Positions 36,583-46,264 are shown, counted from the first letter of the stretch. The stretch is DNA of 64,000 nt from Pannonibacter indicus (GCF_001418225.1 NZ_LIPT01000007.1:124001-188000); one strand, 5' to 3'. The notes: generated by a model from the letters alone, not told the origin. Translations and numbers: made by a program.

Positions 36583-37416
36583 GTGCTTCAAGCTTCCAGC
36601 CCGGCTGCGGCCAGCAGCCCCATCCTGTCGGTGAACAACATCGAAGTGATCTATGATCACGTCATTCTTGTGCTGAAGGGCGTGTCCCTGACGGTGCCGG
36701 AAGGCGGCATCGTTGCCCTTCTGGGGGCCAATGGTGCGGGTAAGACCACGACGCTGAAGGCCATCTCCAATCTGCTGCGGGCCGAGCGCGGGGATGTGAC
36801 CAAGGGCAGCATCACCTTCAAGGGCGATCAGGTGCAGGGCCTCTCCCCCAATGATCTGGTGCGGCGCGGCTGCATTCAGGTGATGGAGGGCCGTCATTGC
36901 TTCGGCCATCTGACCATCGAGGAAAATCTGCTCACCGGCGCCTATACGCGGCGGGACGGGGCAGGGGCGATCAGGGCCGATCTGGAGATGGTCTACAATT
37001 ACTTCCCCCGCCTGCGGGAGCGGCGGCGCAGCCAGGCGGGCTATACTTCCGGCGGCGAGCAGCAGATGTGTGCCATCGGCCGGGCCCTGATGAGCCGGCC
37101 GCGCATGATCCTGCTGGACGAGCCTTCCATGGGACTGGCGCCGCAGCTGGTGGAAGAAATCTTCGAAATTGTGAAGCAGCTCAACGGGGAACAGGGCGTG
37201 TCTTTCCTCCTGGCCGAGCAGAACACCAACATCGCGCTGCGCTATGCCACCTACGGCTACATCGTGGAATCGGGCCGCATCGTGCTCGACGGCGAGGCCA
37301 AGGCGCTGCGCGAAAATGAAGACGTCAAGGAATTCTACCTTGGCGTTGGCGGTGAGGGCCGCAAGTCCTTCCGCGATGTGAAGCATTACAAGCGCCGCAA
37401 GCGGTGGCTGGCGTAA
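36583..37416 (+). CDS. livF: Branched-chain-type ABC transporter ATP-binding protein LivF
   Basis: The GTG at 36583 (preceded by AGAGGA) gives 277 residues and matches the family start (SPILSVNNIEVIYDHVILVLKGVSL). Walker A is GANGAGKTTTLKAI, the signature region is YTSGGEQQMCAIGRALMSRPRMILLDEP, and the switch is LAEQNTNIALRY. A basic tail (GEGRKSFRDVKHYKRRKRWLA) extends beyond the usual LivF end by about 25 residues and may mediate an interaction. It is the last ABC gene and lies 42 bp before the PaaK-like ligase. Confidence 0.9.
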   Translation: MLQASSPAAASSPILSVNNIEVIYDHVILVLKGVSLTVPEGGIVALLGANGAGKTTTLKAISNLLRAERGDVTKGSITFKGDQVQGLSPNDLVRRGCIQVMEGRHCFGHLTIEENLLTGAYTRRDGAGAIRADLEMVYNYFPRLRERRRSQAGYTSGGEQQMCAIGRALMSRPRMILLDEPSMGLAPQLVEEIFEIVKQLNGEQGVSFLLAEQNTNIALRYATYGYIVESGRIVLDGEAKALRENEDVKEFYLGVGGEGRKSFRDVKHYKRRKRWLA

Positions 37417-37458
37417 CCAGCGCAAGTTATTTCAAGGCGAAGCAAGCGAGGACAGGCT

Positions 37459-38703
37459 ATGACGGCGGAACATCGTGAAGCGCGCGAACGGCGGTCGCCG
37501 GATCAGCGCGAGGCGGAGCTTTTTGCCCGGCTTCCGGAAATCCTGCGCCATGCGCGGGAGGAAGCGCCCGGCTGGGCCCGCCATCTGAAAGGCGTGGATC
37601 CGGCTGCCGTTACCTCGCGGCAGGCACTGGCAGCCCTGCCGGTACTGCGCAAGTCGGACCTGCTGCAGCACCAGAAGGCGGAACCGCCCTTCGGCGGGTT
37701 TCTGGCCGGTTCCCTCAAGGGCGTGCAGCGGGTGTTCATGTCCCCGGGACCGATCTGGGAGCCGCAGCCGGAAGGGCAGGACCCGTGGAATGTGGCCCGT
37801 GCACTGGAGGCTGCCGGGTTTCAGGCGGGCGATGTGGTGATCAACACCTTCTCCTATCATCTGACGCCAGGCGGTTTTCTGCTCGATCACGGCGCGCGGG
37901 CGCTGGGCTGCACCGTCTTCCCCGGCGGCGTCGGCAACACGGAAATGCTGCTGGAGGCCATCGAGACGCTGAAGCCCTCCGGTTATGCCGGCACGCCGGA
38001 CTTCCTGAAGGTGCTGCTCGACAAGGGAGCCGAGATGGGGCGGGACATGTCCAGCCTCAAGCGTGGGCTTGTCTCCGGCGGGGCGCTGTTTCCATCGCTG
38101 CGGGCGGAGTATGCTGCGCGCGGTATTGCGGTTCTTCAGTGCTATGCCACGGCGGAACTGGGCGTCATTGCCTATGAGAGCGAGGCCGGCAGCGGCATGA
38201 TCGTCAACGAGGACTATATCGTCGAGATCGTGCGTCCCGGCACGGGTACACCCGTGGCTGATGGTGAGGTTGGCGAGCTTGTGGTCACCACCTTCAACCG
38301 GACCTATCCGATGATCCGCTTCGGTACCGGCGATCTGTCGGCGGTGCTGCCGGGCCAATCTCCTTGCGGGCGCACCGGACAGCGCATTGCCGGCTGGATG
38401 GGCCGGGCCGATCAGCGCACCAAGATCAAGGGCATGTTCGTTGATCCGGTGCAGATCGCCGATGTGCTCGCCCGCCACCCCGAAATCCGCAAGGCGCGGC
38501 TCGTTGTCACACGCGCCAGCGAGCAGGACGTGATGACCCTGCAGGTGGAAACGGCCACTTCGGAAACGGCCTCTGCCATTGCCGCAACCCTTCGGGAGGT
38601 GACCAAGCTGAAGGGCGCCGTCGAATGCCTGGCGGAAGGCAGCTTGCCGAATGACGGCAAGGTCATTTCCGATGAGCGTGACTATGGAGGGCAGGCGGCC
38701 TGA
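37459..38703 (+). CDS. Phenylacetate-CoA ligase-like adenylate-forming enzyme (PaaK-like)
   Basis: The 414-residue protein has the short, N-terminally reduced architecture of PaaK, with SPGPIWEPQPEGQDPW in the phosphate-binding region, YATAELGVIAYESE for the adenylate and TYPMIRFGTGDLSAVL with GWMGRADQRTKIKGMFVDP for the hinge. It would activate an aromatic or related acid with CoA. With the first ligase of this operon, two acyl-activating enzymes bracket the ABC transporter, so the imported compounds are probably acids of more than one type. The exact substrate is unknown. Confidence 0.86.
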   Translation: MTAEHREARERRSPDQREAELFARLPEILRHAREEAPGWARHLKGVDPAAVTSRQALAALPVLRKSDLLQHQKAEPPFGGFLAGSLKGVQRVFMSPGPIWEPQPEGQDPWNVARALEAAGFQAGDVVINTFSYHLTPGGFLLDHGARALGCTVFPGGVGNTEMLLEAIETLKPSGYAGTPDFLKVLLDKGAEMGRDMSSLKRGLVSGGALFPSLRAEYAARGIAVLQCYATAELGVIAYESEAGSGMIVNEDYIVEIVRPGTGTPVADGEVGELVVTTFNRTYPMIRFGTGDLSAVLPGQSPCGRTGQRIAGWMGRADQRTKIKGMFVDPVQIADVLARHPEIRKARLVVTRASEQDVMTLQVETATSETASAIAATLREVTKLKGAVECLAEGSLPNDGKVISDERDYGGQAA

Positions 38704-38835
38704 TCCGCCTGTTTTCCTTCTTTTGGGCGGTAATGATCCGGACTGTGAGTTCTGACGTACTGGACAAGGCTGGCTGGTGTCTTATGTTCCGGCCAAATGT
38801 GCGCGTTTGCACGCCTGCCCGTTTCCGGAGTTGTC

Positions 38836-39915
38836 ATGACCGTCCAGTTTTCCCCTGAAGCCCTGGCTGAAGCCGGCCCATCCATGCGCAGCATCAAGCT
38901 GCCGGAGGCCCACCCGCCGGTGAAGGCGGGCAAGATCGGTGTGCTTCTCGTGAACCTGGGCACACCGGATGCCACCAGCTACTGGCCGATGCGCCGCTAT
39001 CTGCGCGAGTTCCTGTCCGACAGGCGCGTCATCGAATGGCCGAAGGCGCTCTGGTACCCGATCCTCTATGGCATCGTTCTGATCACCCGGCCGAAGAAGT
39101 CCGGCAAGGCCTATCAGGAGATCTGGAACAAGGAGCTGGACGAATCGCCGCTGCGCACCATCACCCGCAGCCAGTCGGACAAGCTCGCGGAGCTGATGGG
39201 CGATCATGGCGGCCGGCTGAAGATCGACTGGGCCATGCGCTATGGCCAGCCCTCCATCCGCTCGCGCCTTGAAGCGCTGAAGGCCGATGGCTGCGACCGT
39301 ATTCTGGTGTTCCCGCTCTATCCGCAATATTCGGCCTCGACCACGGCGACGGTGAATGATGAAGTGTGCCGGGCTCTGCTCGAGATGCGCTGGCAGCCCG
39401 CCATCCGCACCGTGCCGCCCTATTACGATGACCCGGCCTATATCGAGGCCCTGAGCCAATCGGTGGAGCGGCATCTTGCCGGCATCGATTTCGAGCCGGA
39501 TGTGATCCTGACCTCCTATCACGGCATTCCGCAGTCCTACTTCAAGAAGGGCGACCCCTATCACTGCCACTGCATGAAGACGGCGCGGCTGATGCGCGAG
39601 CGGCTGGGCATGAGCAAGGAGAAGCTGCGTGTTACCTTCCAGTCCCGTTTCGGCCCGGAAGAGTGGCTGCAGCCCTACACGGACAAGACTGTGGAGGCGC
39701 TGGCGAAGGAAGGCGTGAAGAAAATTGCCGTGATGAACCCCGGCTTTGCCGCAGACTGCCTTGAAACGCTGGAGGAAATTGCCGGAGAGGCCAGGGAGAT
39801 CTTCCACGAGAATGGCGGCGGCGAGTTCACCCACATCCCCTGCCTCAATGACAGCGATCTGGGCATGGCCGTGCTGGAGCAGGTGGTGCAGCGCGAACTG
39901 TCCGGCTGGCTCTGA
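38836..39915 (+). CDS. hemH: Ferrochelatase
   Basis: The ATG at 38836 gives 359 residues. The core motifs of ferrochelatase are present: GVLLVNLGTPDATSYWPMRRYLREFLSDRRVIE near the N-terminus, the metal-binding His region LTSYHGIPQSYFKKGDPY, and the C-terminal VTFQSRFGPEEWLQPYTD with the catalytic Glu. It inserts ferrous iron into protoporphyrin IX to form haem, at the inner membrane. Starts about 130 bp after the PaaK-like ligase, so it probably has its own promoter. Cysteine-rich C-terminal iron-sulfur ligands are not obvious. Confidence 0.95.
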   Translation: MTVQFSPEALAEAGPSMRSIKLPEAHPPVKAGKIGVLLVNLGTPDATSYWPMRRYLREFLSDRRVIEWPKALWYPILYGIVLITRPKKSGKAYQEIWNKELDESPLRTITRSQSDKLAELMGDHGGRLKIDWAMRYGQPSIRSRLEALKADGCDRILVFPLYPQYSASTTATVNDEVCRALLEMRWQPAIRTVPPYYDDPAYIEALSQSVERHLAGIDFEPDVILTSYHGIPQSYFKKGDPYHCHCMKTARLMRERLGMSKEKLRVTFQSRFGPEEWLQPYTDKTVEALAKEGVKKIAVMNPGFAADCLETLEEIAGEAREIFHENGGGEFTHIPCLNDSDLGMAVLEQVVQRELSGWL

Positions 39916-40018
39916 ACCCTTCGGTCCTCAACGGGAATGCTCCCGATCCGGGTGGCATCGCAGGCTGATCCGTCGCATACTCCGCCCGTTTTGAAGGCAG
40001 ATAAGACGGGAGCCTCGC

Positions 40019-41020
40019 ATGCCCTTGGCCGATTATGGTTTCAACATTGTTCTAGTTGCACTCTTTTTCTTCGTCATCCTGCTGATTTTTGCGGGCGTGA
40101 AGACTGTTCCGCAGGGCTATAACCTGACGGTCGAACGCTTCGGCCGCTACCGGCGCACCCTCACGCCGGGTCTCAACCTGATTGTTCCAGTCATCGACAA
40201 GATCGGCCGCCGTCTTAACATGATGGAGCAGGTGCTCGACGTCCCCTCCCAGGAGGTCATCACCCGCGACAATGCCACCGTGACGGCGGATGGCATCACT
40301 TTCTATCAGGTGCTGGATGCTGCCCGTGCTGCCTATGAGGTGGCCGGGCTGGAAAACGCCATTCTTAACCTCACCATGACCAACATCCGCTCGGTGATGG
40401 GCTCGATGGATCTGGATGAGCTTCTGTCCAACCGTGACGAGATCAACACCCGCCTGCTGCGCGTCGTGGATGCCGCAGCCGAATCCTGGGGCGTGAAGAT
40501 CACCCGCATCGAGATCAAGGACATCAACCCGCCGCGCGATCTGGTGGATTCCATGGCCCGCCAGATGAAGGCCGAACGTGACAAGCGCGCCTCGATTCTT
40601 GAGGCCGAAGGCAAGCGTCAGGCTGAAATTCTCAAGGCCGAGGGTGAGAAGCAGGCGCTGATCCTGCAGGCCGAAGGCCGCCGGGAATCTGCCTTCCGTG
40701 ATGCCGAGGCGCGCGAGCGCGAGGCTCAGGCCGAAGCGACGGCAACCCGCCTCGTCAGCGAGGCGATTTCGGCCGGCGACATGCAGGCGATCAATTATTT
40801 CGTTGCGACGAAATACGTGGAAGCCTTCAAGGAGCTGGCAACCTCCCGTAATCAGAAGACCCTGATCCTGCCGATGGAGTCGGCTTCGCTGCTCGGTGCC
40901 CTGACCGGCATCGGCGAGATTGCCCGCGAGGCTTTCGGCAACAGGGATGGCGAGAGCCGGTCCAGCTCGGGTTCGGGCCTGCCGTCCGTGCCGCGTCCGG
41001 GGCAGAGTGAGGGTGCATGA
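40019..41020 (+). CDS. qmcA: SPFH/band-7 paraslipin (QmcA-like)
   Basis: The 333-residue protein begins with a membrane helix ([22 protein letters not shown]), followed by an SPFH domain ([28 protein letters not shown] onward) and a long Ala/Glu-rich helical region ([29 protein letters not shown]). This is the paraslipin/QmcA type that pairs with NfeD proteins and forms large oligomers on the membrane. It overlaps the next gene by four bases (ATGA), so both are translationally coupled. Probable role: membrane organisation and proteolysis control. Confidence 0.93.
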   Translation: MPLADYGFNIVLVALFFFVILLIFAGVKTVPQGYNLTVERFGRYRRTLTPGLNLIVPVIDKIGRRLNMMEQVLDVPSQEVITRDNATVTADGITFYQVLDAARAAYEVAGLENAILNLTMTNIRSVMGSMDLDELLSNRDEINTRLLRVVDAAAESWGVKITRIEIKDINPPRDLVDSMARQMKAERDKRASILEAEGKRQAEILKAEGEKQALILQAEGRRESAFRDAEAREREAQAEATATRLVSEAISAGDMQAINYFVATKYVEAFKELATSRNQKTLILPMESASLLGALTGIGEIAREAFGNRDGESRSSSGSGLPSVPRPGQSEGA

Positions 41021-41472
41021 GCACATTCGAGCAGATCTTCCAGGGATTTGGCGTCTGGGGCTGGTGGTTCGCCGGCATCCTGCTCTTTGGGGCGGAGGTG
41101 CTCGTTCCGGGCACCTTCTTCCTCTGGTTCGGCGTCGCGGCCATCCTGGTTGGTGTGGTCAACCTGATCGAACCGCTCATCTGGCAGACGAACATCATCC
41201 TCTTCGCGGTGCTGTCCATCATCAGCGTGATTGCCGGGCGATGGTTCATGCGGCGGCGGGAAAGCGCCGTTGGCGATCCCGGCCTCAACAGGCGGGGCAG
41301 CCGCTATGCCGGACACATCTTTGTCCTGAAGGACCCGATTGTCGCCGGGACAGGCTGGCTTTCCGTTGATGACACGGTCTGGCAGATCACCGGCCCGGAT
41401 CTGCCAGCGGGCACCCGCGTGATTGTTGAAGGCGTGGAAGGTGTGCGCTTGCGGGTCAGGCAGGCGGACTGA
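41017..41472 (+). CDS. NfeD-like membrane protein
   Basis: The 151-residue protein has three close membrane helices ([34 protein letters not shown] and [15 protein letters not shown]) and a C-terminal OB-fold NfeD domain ([52 protein letters not shown]). It is the short NfeD1b form that lacks the ClpP-like protease domain. Its start overlaps the paraslipin stop. The pair is widely found and acts at the membrane. Confidence 0.92.
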   Translation: MSTFEQIFQGFGVWGWWFAGILLFGAEVLVPGTFFLWFGVAAILVGVVNLIEPLIWQTNIILFAVLSIISVIAGRWFMRRRESAVGDPGLNRRGSRYAGHIFVLKDPIVAGTGWLSVDDTVWQITGPDLPAGTRVIVEGVEGVRLRVRQAD

Positions 41473-41559
41473 ACCCAATTCTCACAAGCGTGGTCGAGCC
41501 CGGGTGGCGTTGAGCCGGTTCAAGGCGCATTTTTGCCAGCTGCGTAAGCCCCGGGGCTT

Positions 41560-41661
41560 ATACCAAGGCTTTCGGTGCTGACGCATCACGCCTTGAAAGT
41601 GCTCAAGCGCCGCACGGGCTCAACCAATGCTAGATGAGTCAAGCTCATCGAGCATTGGTAT
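41560..41661 (+). repeat. Dispersed intergenic repeat, copy 1 (long form)
   Basis: This 102-bp element begins ATACCAA (41560-41566) and ends TTGGTAT (41655-41661), a perfect 7-bp inverted terminal repeat. A core at about 41580-41593 (GACGCATCACGCC) is shared with the other copies. The right part holds a hairpin with arms of about 15 bp (41632-41646 and 41646-41661, one A.G mismatch and a small loop). The last base is also the T of the TTA that is the motB stop on the minus strand. Aligned by hand, it matches copy 2 at about 84 of 102 bases. Confidence 0.8.
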
Positions 41662-42509
41662 TACAGGTTACCCGGCGGGATTGGCGGGGCCTCGCGCATC
41701 AGCAAGATGCTGACGCGCCGGTTCGCCGCCAGGTAGGGGTCGTTCGGGAACAGAGGCTCCGTATCGGCCTTGCCCACCACCGAGAAAATCTGGTCTGACG
41801 GCACCCCATATTCGTTGAGGATCTGCCGGGCGATATTCGCCCGGTCGGTAGACAGTTCCCAGGTGGTGTAGTTGGGGTCTGTGGCGGCGCTGCCGGTTGT
41901 CGTGTGGCCGGTGACCTGGATCCGGTTCGGCATATCCGCCAGAACCGGGGCAATTTTTGCCAGGATACGGCGGGTGGTCTCATAGGGATATTTCGAGCCT
42001 TCCCGGAACATCGACCGCCCATCCTGATCCACGATCATGAGGTTGAGGCCTTCTTCGGTTTCCTCGAAAATGATGTGCTGGGAGATTTCGGTGATCTCCG
42101 GCATTTCCTGCAGGGCCTGGCGCAGGGTCGCAGCTGCCGTCGCGAACTGCCGGGAACGCTCGATCTCGGCCTCGACCGTGTCGTGGGTGTTGGCTTCCGG
42201 TCCCTGTTTGGTGTTCTTCTCGTGGCGTTCGCTGGCGAAGTCCGAATCCAGTTCCTGCGGAACCTGTGAGACCTGCTTCATGTAGTCGCGGATCGGAATG
42301 CCTTCCATTTCGATCACGCCAAGACGCCGCGAGTTCTCCTTGACTCCAAAGGCATCTTTCATCGAACCGGCGACGATCTGGAGCTTCTGCTTGTCCTGCA
42401 CCGAGAAGGAGATGATCAGCACGAAGAAGCAGACGAGCAGGGACATCAGGTCGGCGAATGTCACCAGCCATTCCGGGGCGCCGCCGCCTGCAGGCTTTTT
42501 GCGTGCCAT
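41661..42509 (-). CDS. motB: Flagellar motor stator protein MotB-like
   Basis: The 282-residue protein has one N-terminal membrane helix (EWLVTFADLMSLLVCFFVLIISFSV) with the essential Asp20 of the proton or sodium channel, a charged linker, and a C-terminal OmpA-like peptidoglycan-binding domain (MFREGSKYPYETTRRILAKIAPVLADMPNRIQVTGHT, DRANIARQIL, NRRVSILLM). It is encoded 28 bp after motA on the same strand. The product anchors the stator to the cell wall. No other flagellar genes are in the window. Confidence 0.93.
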   Translation of the reverse strand: MARKKPAGGGAPEWLVTFADLMSLLVCFFVLIISFSVQDKQKLQIVAGSMKDAFGVKENSRRLGVIEMEGIPIRDYMKQVSQVPQELDSDFASERHEKNTKQGPEANTHDTVEAEIERSRQFATAAATLRQALQEMPEITEISQHIIFEETEEGLNLMIVDQDGRSMFREGSKYPYETTRRILAKIAPVLADMPNRIQVTGHTTTGSAATDPNYTTWELSTDRANIARQILNEYGVPSDQIFSVVGKADTEPLFPNDPYLAANRRVSILLMREAPPIPPGNL

Positions 42510-42537
42510 GACCTGTGCTCCCTTTCCGGTCCCTGCC

Positions 42538-43305
42538 TTATGCCGCGTCGATCAGGCCGGCACGGGCGCTTTCCGGCAGATAGGCGATCAGCATTTCGCG
42601 GATCAGCGCCGGGCTCTTGGATTCGCGGATCTGCAGGATGCCGTCGATGATGAGGGTCTGGTTGACCTCTTCAACGTCGAACTTGGCGTCGAGTTTGTCC
42701 ACCATCGGCAGACAGAAGCAGTTGGAAATCAGCGCCCCATAAAGCGTGGTCAGAAGGGCGACGGCCATGGACGGACCGATGGCAGAAGGATCATCCATGT
42801 TCGCCAGCATCTGCACCAGACCGACGAGCGTGCCGATCATGCCGAAGGCCGGGGCGCTGTCACCCAGGGCCTTGAACACGCGCTTGCCTTCCGAAAGGCG
42901 CGAAAGCGTCAGGTCCCGTTCGCGCATCATCGATTCGCGGATGAACTCGATCTCATAGCCATCGGCGATGTATTGCACGCCCTTTGCCAGGGTAGGGTCC
43001 GAAACAGCAACATTTTCCAGCCCGAGCGGGCCTGACTTACGAACGATTTCGGCAAGGCTGCTGATTTCCTCAATCAGGTCGCGCGGCTTGATGTTCTTGG
43101 CGCCAAAGCCGACCTTTGCGCCAACGGCAAAGGCACTGACGATGCCGCCCAGCGAAAAGCGGATGAGGGTTGCGGCAAGACCGCCGCCGACCACGATGAG
43201 AATGGACGGAACATCGATGAACTGACCGAAGCTGCCGCCCATCAGGATTGCGATCATGACGATCGCAAAAGAGCCAACAACTCCGATAATTGAACCCAGA
43301 TCCAT
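42538..43305 (-). CDS. motA: Flagellar motor stator protein MotA (PomA-like)
   Basis: The start ATG at 43305 gives 255 residues and the family beginning MDLGSIIGVVGSFAIVMIAILMGGSFGQFIDVPSILIVVGGG, very similar to PomA of sodium-driven motors. The conserved GDSAPAFGMIGTLVGLVQMLANMDDPSAIGPSMAVALLTTLYGALISN follows. Four membrane helices and the charged cytoplasmic loop are present. An upstream extension to 43377 is not typical. With motB it forms the stator. PomA-like sequence makes sodium coupling possible, but proton coupling cannot be excluded. Confidence 0.92.
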   Translation of the reverse strand: MDLGSIIGVVGSFAIVMIAILMGGSFGQFIDVPSILIVVGGGLAATLIRFSLGGIVSAFAVGAKVGFGAKNIKPRDLIEEISSLAEIVRKSGPLGLENVAVSDPTLAKGVQYIADGYEIEFIRESMMRERDLTLSRLSEGKRVFKALGDSAPAFGMIGTLVGLVQMLANMDDPSAIGPSMAVALLTTLYGALISNCFCLPMVDKLDAKFDVEEVNQTLIIDGILQIRESKSPALIREMLIAYLPESARAGLIDAA

Positions 43306-43426
43306 TCCAAGCACCGTTTCCAAAGGCCGGGGAGGCCGAACACTCTGGCGAGAGCTTAGAGAAACTAGGCTAATCAATCCCTAATCGGGCCGTGAATTGA
43401 GGTTTCTGCGTTAAGCAGCCCTTGCG

Positions 43427-44443
43427 TCAGGCCGCGCCGATGCGCAAGAGATCGTGCATGTGGATGATGCCGGCAGGCTTGCCATCTTCCACGACGAAGA
43501 TCGAGGTGATTGCCGCCGTGTTGAGGAACTCCAGAACGGCACCTGACAACATGTCGCCCGGCACGGATTTCGGCCGCCGGGTCATGATTTCATCGACGGT
43601 CTTGTCGAGGAAATTGCTGCTCATGTGACGGCGCAGGTCACCGTCGGTGACGATGCCGGTGAGATTGCCGGCCTGATCCGTGACACCGGCGACGCCAAAG
43701 CCCTTCTGTGTCATCAGCACGATGGCATCACGCATCCGCGTGCCTTCCACCGTGAGCGGCATGGCATCGCCCTTGTGCATGATGTCGCGGGCAAGCCGGA
43801 GGCTCGCTCCCAGCTTGCCGCCCGGATGGAAGACGCGGAAATCCTGCGCCGTGAAGCCGCGCGCCTCCAGAAGAGCCACGGTCAGGGCATCGCCGATGGC
43901 CAGTTGCAGCAGCGTCGAGGACGTCGGCGCAAGGCCATGCGGGCAGGCTTCCACCACCTGCGGCAGGGCGAGGACGACATCGGCTGCCTTGCCGAGCGCG
44001 CTGGTGGCCGATGAAGTGATGGCGATCAGCGGCACCTTGAATCGGCGGGTATAGGCGATGATGCTGGCGAGTTCCGGCGTTTCGCCGGACCAGGACAGGG
44101 CAACCACCGCATCATTCTGCGTGATCATGCCAAGGTCGCCGTGACTGGCCTCGCTGGCATGGACGAAGAACGCGGGCGTGCCGGTGGAGGCCATGGAGGC
44201 GGCAATCTTGGTGCCGATGTGGCCGCTTTTGCCGATGCCGGAAATGATGACGCGGCCTGCAATGCCATGCAGCAGCGCCACCGCACGGGTGAAGGGCTGA
44301 GCCAGGCTGTCCTGCAGCGCATCGCGCAGGGAGGTCAGAGCTGCCAGCTCCGTGCCGAGCGTCCGGTCCGCTGAAGCTAAAGTTTCGCGGTCCTCACTTG
44401 AAAGTGATGAGGGGGCGGTGTCGGTAAGGCTGGCGCTGTGCAT
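43427..44443 (-). CDS. kdsD: Arabinose-5-phosphate isomerase (KdsD/KpsF family)
   Basis: The 338-residue protein has an N-terminal SIS domain (GRVIISGIGKSGHIGTKIAASMASTGTPAFFVHASEASHGDLGM) and two C-terminal CBS domains (LARDIMHKGDAMPLTVEGTRM and VDEIMTRRPKSVPGDMLSGAVLEFLNTAAITSIFVVEDGKP). It interconverts ribulose 5-phosphate and arabinose 5-phosphate, the first step of Kdo synthesis for lipopolysaccharide or capsule. It lies upstream of motA on the same strand with 121 bp between them and is transcribed away from the beta-barrel gene. Confidence 0.93.
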   Translation of the reverse strand: MHSASLTDTAPSSLSSEDRETLASADRTLGTELAALTSLRDALQDSLAQPFTRAVALLHGIAGRVIISGIGKSGHIGTKIAASMASTGTPAFFVHASEASHGDLGMITQNDAVVALSWSGETPELASIIAYTRRFKVPLIAITSSATSALGKAADVVLALPQVVEACPHGLAPTSSTLLQLAIGDALTVALLEARGFTAQDFRVFHPGGKLGASLRLARDIMHKGDAMPLTVEGTRMRDAIVLMTQKGFGVAGVTDQAGNLTGIVTDGDLRRHMSSNFLDKTVDEIMTRRPKSVPGDMLSGAVLEFLNTAAITSIFVVEDGKPAGIIHMHDLLRIGAA

Positions 44444-44467
44444 GGCTTTGTCCTGTTGCGCTGCGGA

Positions 44468-44510
44468 CCTCAGCCATTGTGCGGGCTGAGGCTTGTGCGG
44501 ACTGAGGCCT
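44468..44510. repeat. Hairpin overlapping a 16-bp tandem duplication upstream of kdsD
   Basis: CCTCAGCC (44468-44475) pairs with GGCTGAGG (44484-44491). The right arm lies inside the first of two adjacent, nearly identical 16-mers (44479-44494 and 44495-44510, 14 of 16 bases equal). It sits 25-67 bp upstream of the kdsD start codon. Either a leader structure or recent slippage product; no regulatory role is known. Confidence 0.5.
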
Positions 44511-44679
44511 GTCTATGCCAGCGGCGGCGGCGGCGCAAGCATCCGGGTGGATGATGCCTGCCCGGACGGGTCAGCGGTAACCCTCTGGCAATGCCAATTT
44601 ACGGCACGGAAACCCGTGGTTAACCATGTATCCCGCATTTTGAGACGAATTGTACCCATGGGTCCCGGTCCGGCTTTTG

Positions 44680-46194
44680 ATGATGCGCCAGTTTTTCTCC
44701 TGCCTGCTTGTGAGCGCCTTGAGCGCGTTGCCTGCGGCTGCGCAGGTGGCCGGCAGTCCGTCCATGGGCGCAACGGGACTGCGCACCAGCACCTTTGATG
44801 GCAGCGGGCAGGCCATGGACAGCACCGGCGGACAGGCTCTGCCACCGGCTGGTGGCGCGGCGCCTTCGGCCACAGGCTCCCTGCCGCCGGTCAATCCGAC
44901 GCAGGCGCAGGTCTACTCCCTGATCGGCGGCCCGGAAGAGGCTGGCTCTGCCGGGCTTGTCGGCACCGGCCGCCAGAGCCAGACGCGGCCCTTCTCCGGC
45001 CGGGTCAATGCCGTGCGCCGGGTCAGCGCCAATGGCGGGCAGGGCGGCGCCCTCGGCAACGATGTGTTTGACGGTGAAACCACCTATGATGCGCCTTTGG
45101 GGCTGCGGGTGGGCACCTTTACGGTTGTGCCGCAATTGACGGTCTCCGGCGGCTGGTCGGACAATGCGGCCGGCTCTTCCAGCGGGCGTGCCAGCGCGCT
45201 CTACTCCGTTGCACCCGACCTGCAGATCCGCTCGGACTGGTCCCGGCATCAGCTGGATGTATCGTTGCGCGGCTCCTATGCGGCCTATCCCGGCAGCAGC
45301 GTGCGGAGCGAGCCTTCCATCGAGGCCAGAGCGGCGCTGCGGCTTGATGCCGGGGACAGCACGCAGATCAACAGCGCACTCGGCCATTCCTATTCGCGTG
45401 AAGACACATCCACGGCGGAGAACCCGAATGGGGAAGGCGATGTCAATGTGGTGAATGCCTCGCTGGGCGTGACCCGGGAGGCGGGCATTCTGGCAGCCAC
45501 CCTGCGCGGTGATGTGGCCCGGACGATGTATTCCGAGGGGCAGAGCGGGACAGACCGCAGCGGACGCGACAACACGCTTTATTCTGCGACACTGCGGCTG
45601 GATGCCCGCACGGGCGCAATACTGCAGCCCTTTGCCGAAGTGACCGCTCTGCGCCGCTCCTTCGATGAGGATTGCGCTGCCCCTTGCATCCGCCGTGATG
45701 CCAGCGGCTATGCCCTGCGCAGCGGCGTGACCATTGCCGCCGGGCCAAAGCTTGCGGGCGAAGTGGCGGCCGGATGGCGGGTGGAGCGGCTGGACAGCCG
45801 CCAGCTTCAGGATCTGGCCGGCCTGACCATCGACGGTTCGCTCGTCTGGTCGCCGACGCGGCTGACCACCGTCACGGCCGGCCTGACCACAACGCTCAGC
45901 CCGTCGGATCTGGCCGGATCTTCCGGCTCGATCCTCTACAGCGCGGACCTGCGCGTGTCCCATGCCCTGTCCGAGAGGCTGGTGGCGCAGGCGGGTGCGG
46001 GCTATGCGCGGCGCCACTATCAGGGCGTGGGTATCGAAGAGGCAACCGCCAGCGCGCTGGCGGGAGCAACCTATGCCCTTACCCGCAACGTTGCCTTGAC
46101 GGGGACATATACCTATCGGACCTTTGACAGCTCAATCCCCGGTGCGGATTACGATGAAAACCGCATCCAGGCGGGCGTCCGGATACGCCGGTGA
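44680..46194 (+). CDS. Outer membrane beta-barrel protein (BBP2-like)
   Basis: From the ATG at 44680 the 504 residues begin with a signal peptide (MMRQFFSCLLVSALSALPAAAQ). A Gly/Ser/Pro-rich segment precedes alternating amphipathic strands ending in a terminal aromatic or basic strand (YDENRIQAGVRIRR), as in outer membrane barrels. The pattern of the second half (DLQIRSDWSRHQLDVSLRGSYAAYP, AALRLDAGDSTQINSALGHSYSRED, GALTYTYRTFDSS-type strands) resembles the BBP2-type putative porin family, often tied to surface polysaccharide export. Its neighbours, kdsD and a murein lytic enzyme, fit envelope biogenesis. Function is not certain. Confidence 0.75.
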   Translation: MMRQFFSCLLVSALSALPAAAQVAGSPSMGATGLRTSTFDGSGQAMDSTGGQALPPAGGAAPSATGSLPPVNPTQAQVYSLIGGPEEAGSAGLVGTGRQSQTRPFSGRVNAVRRVSANGGQGGALGNDVFDGETTYDAPLGLRVGTFTVVPQLTVSGGWSDNAAGSSSGRASALYSVAPDLQIRSDWSRHQLDVSLRGSYAAYPGSSVRSEPSIEARAALRLDAGDSTQINSALGHSYSREDTSTAENPNGEGDVNVVNASLGVTREAGILAATLRGDVARTMYSEGQSGTDRSGRDNTLYSATLRLDARTGAILQPFAEVTALRRSFDEDCAAPCIRRDASGYALRSGVTIAAGPKLAGEVAAGWRVERLDSRQLQDLAGLTIDGSLVWSPTRLTTVTAGLTTTLSPSDLAGSSGSILYSADLRVSHALSERLVAQAGAGYARRHYQGVGIEEATASALAGATYALTRNVALTGTYTYRTFDSSIPGADYDENRIQAGVRIRR

Positions 46195-46264
46195 GCCGAT
46201 GAGGCCAGAAGATCAGCTTGCCAACATGGGGTGCGGGGGCATTCCGGGCATTAAGGAGGCCTGA

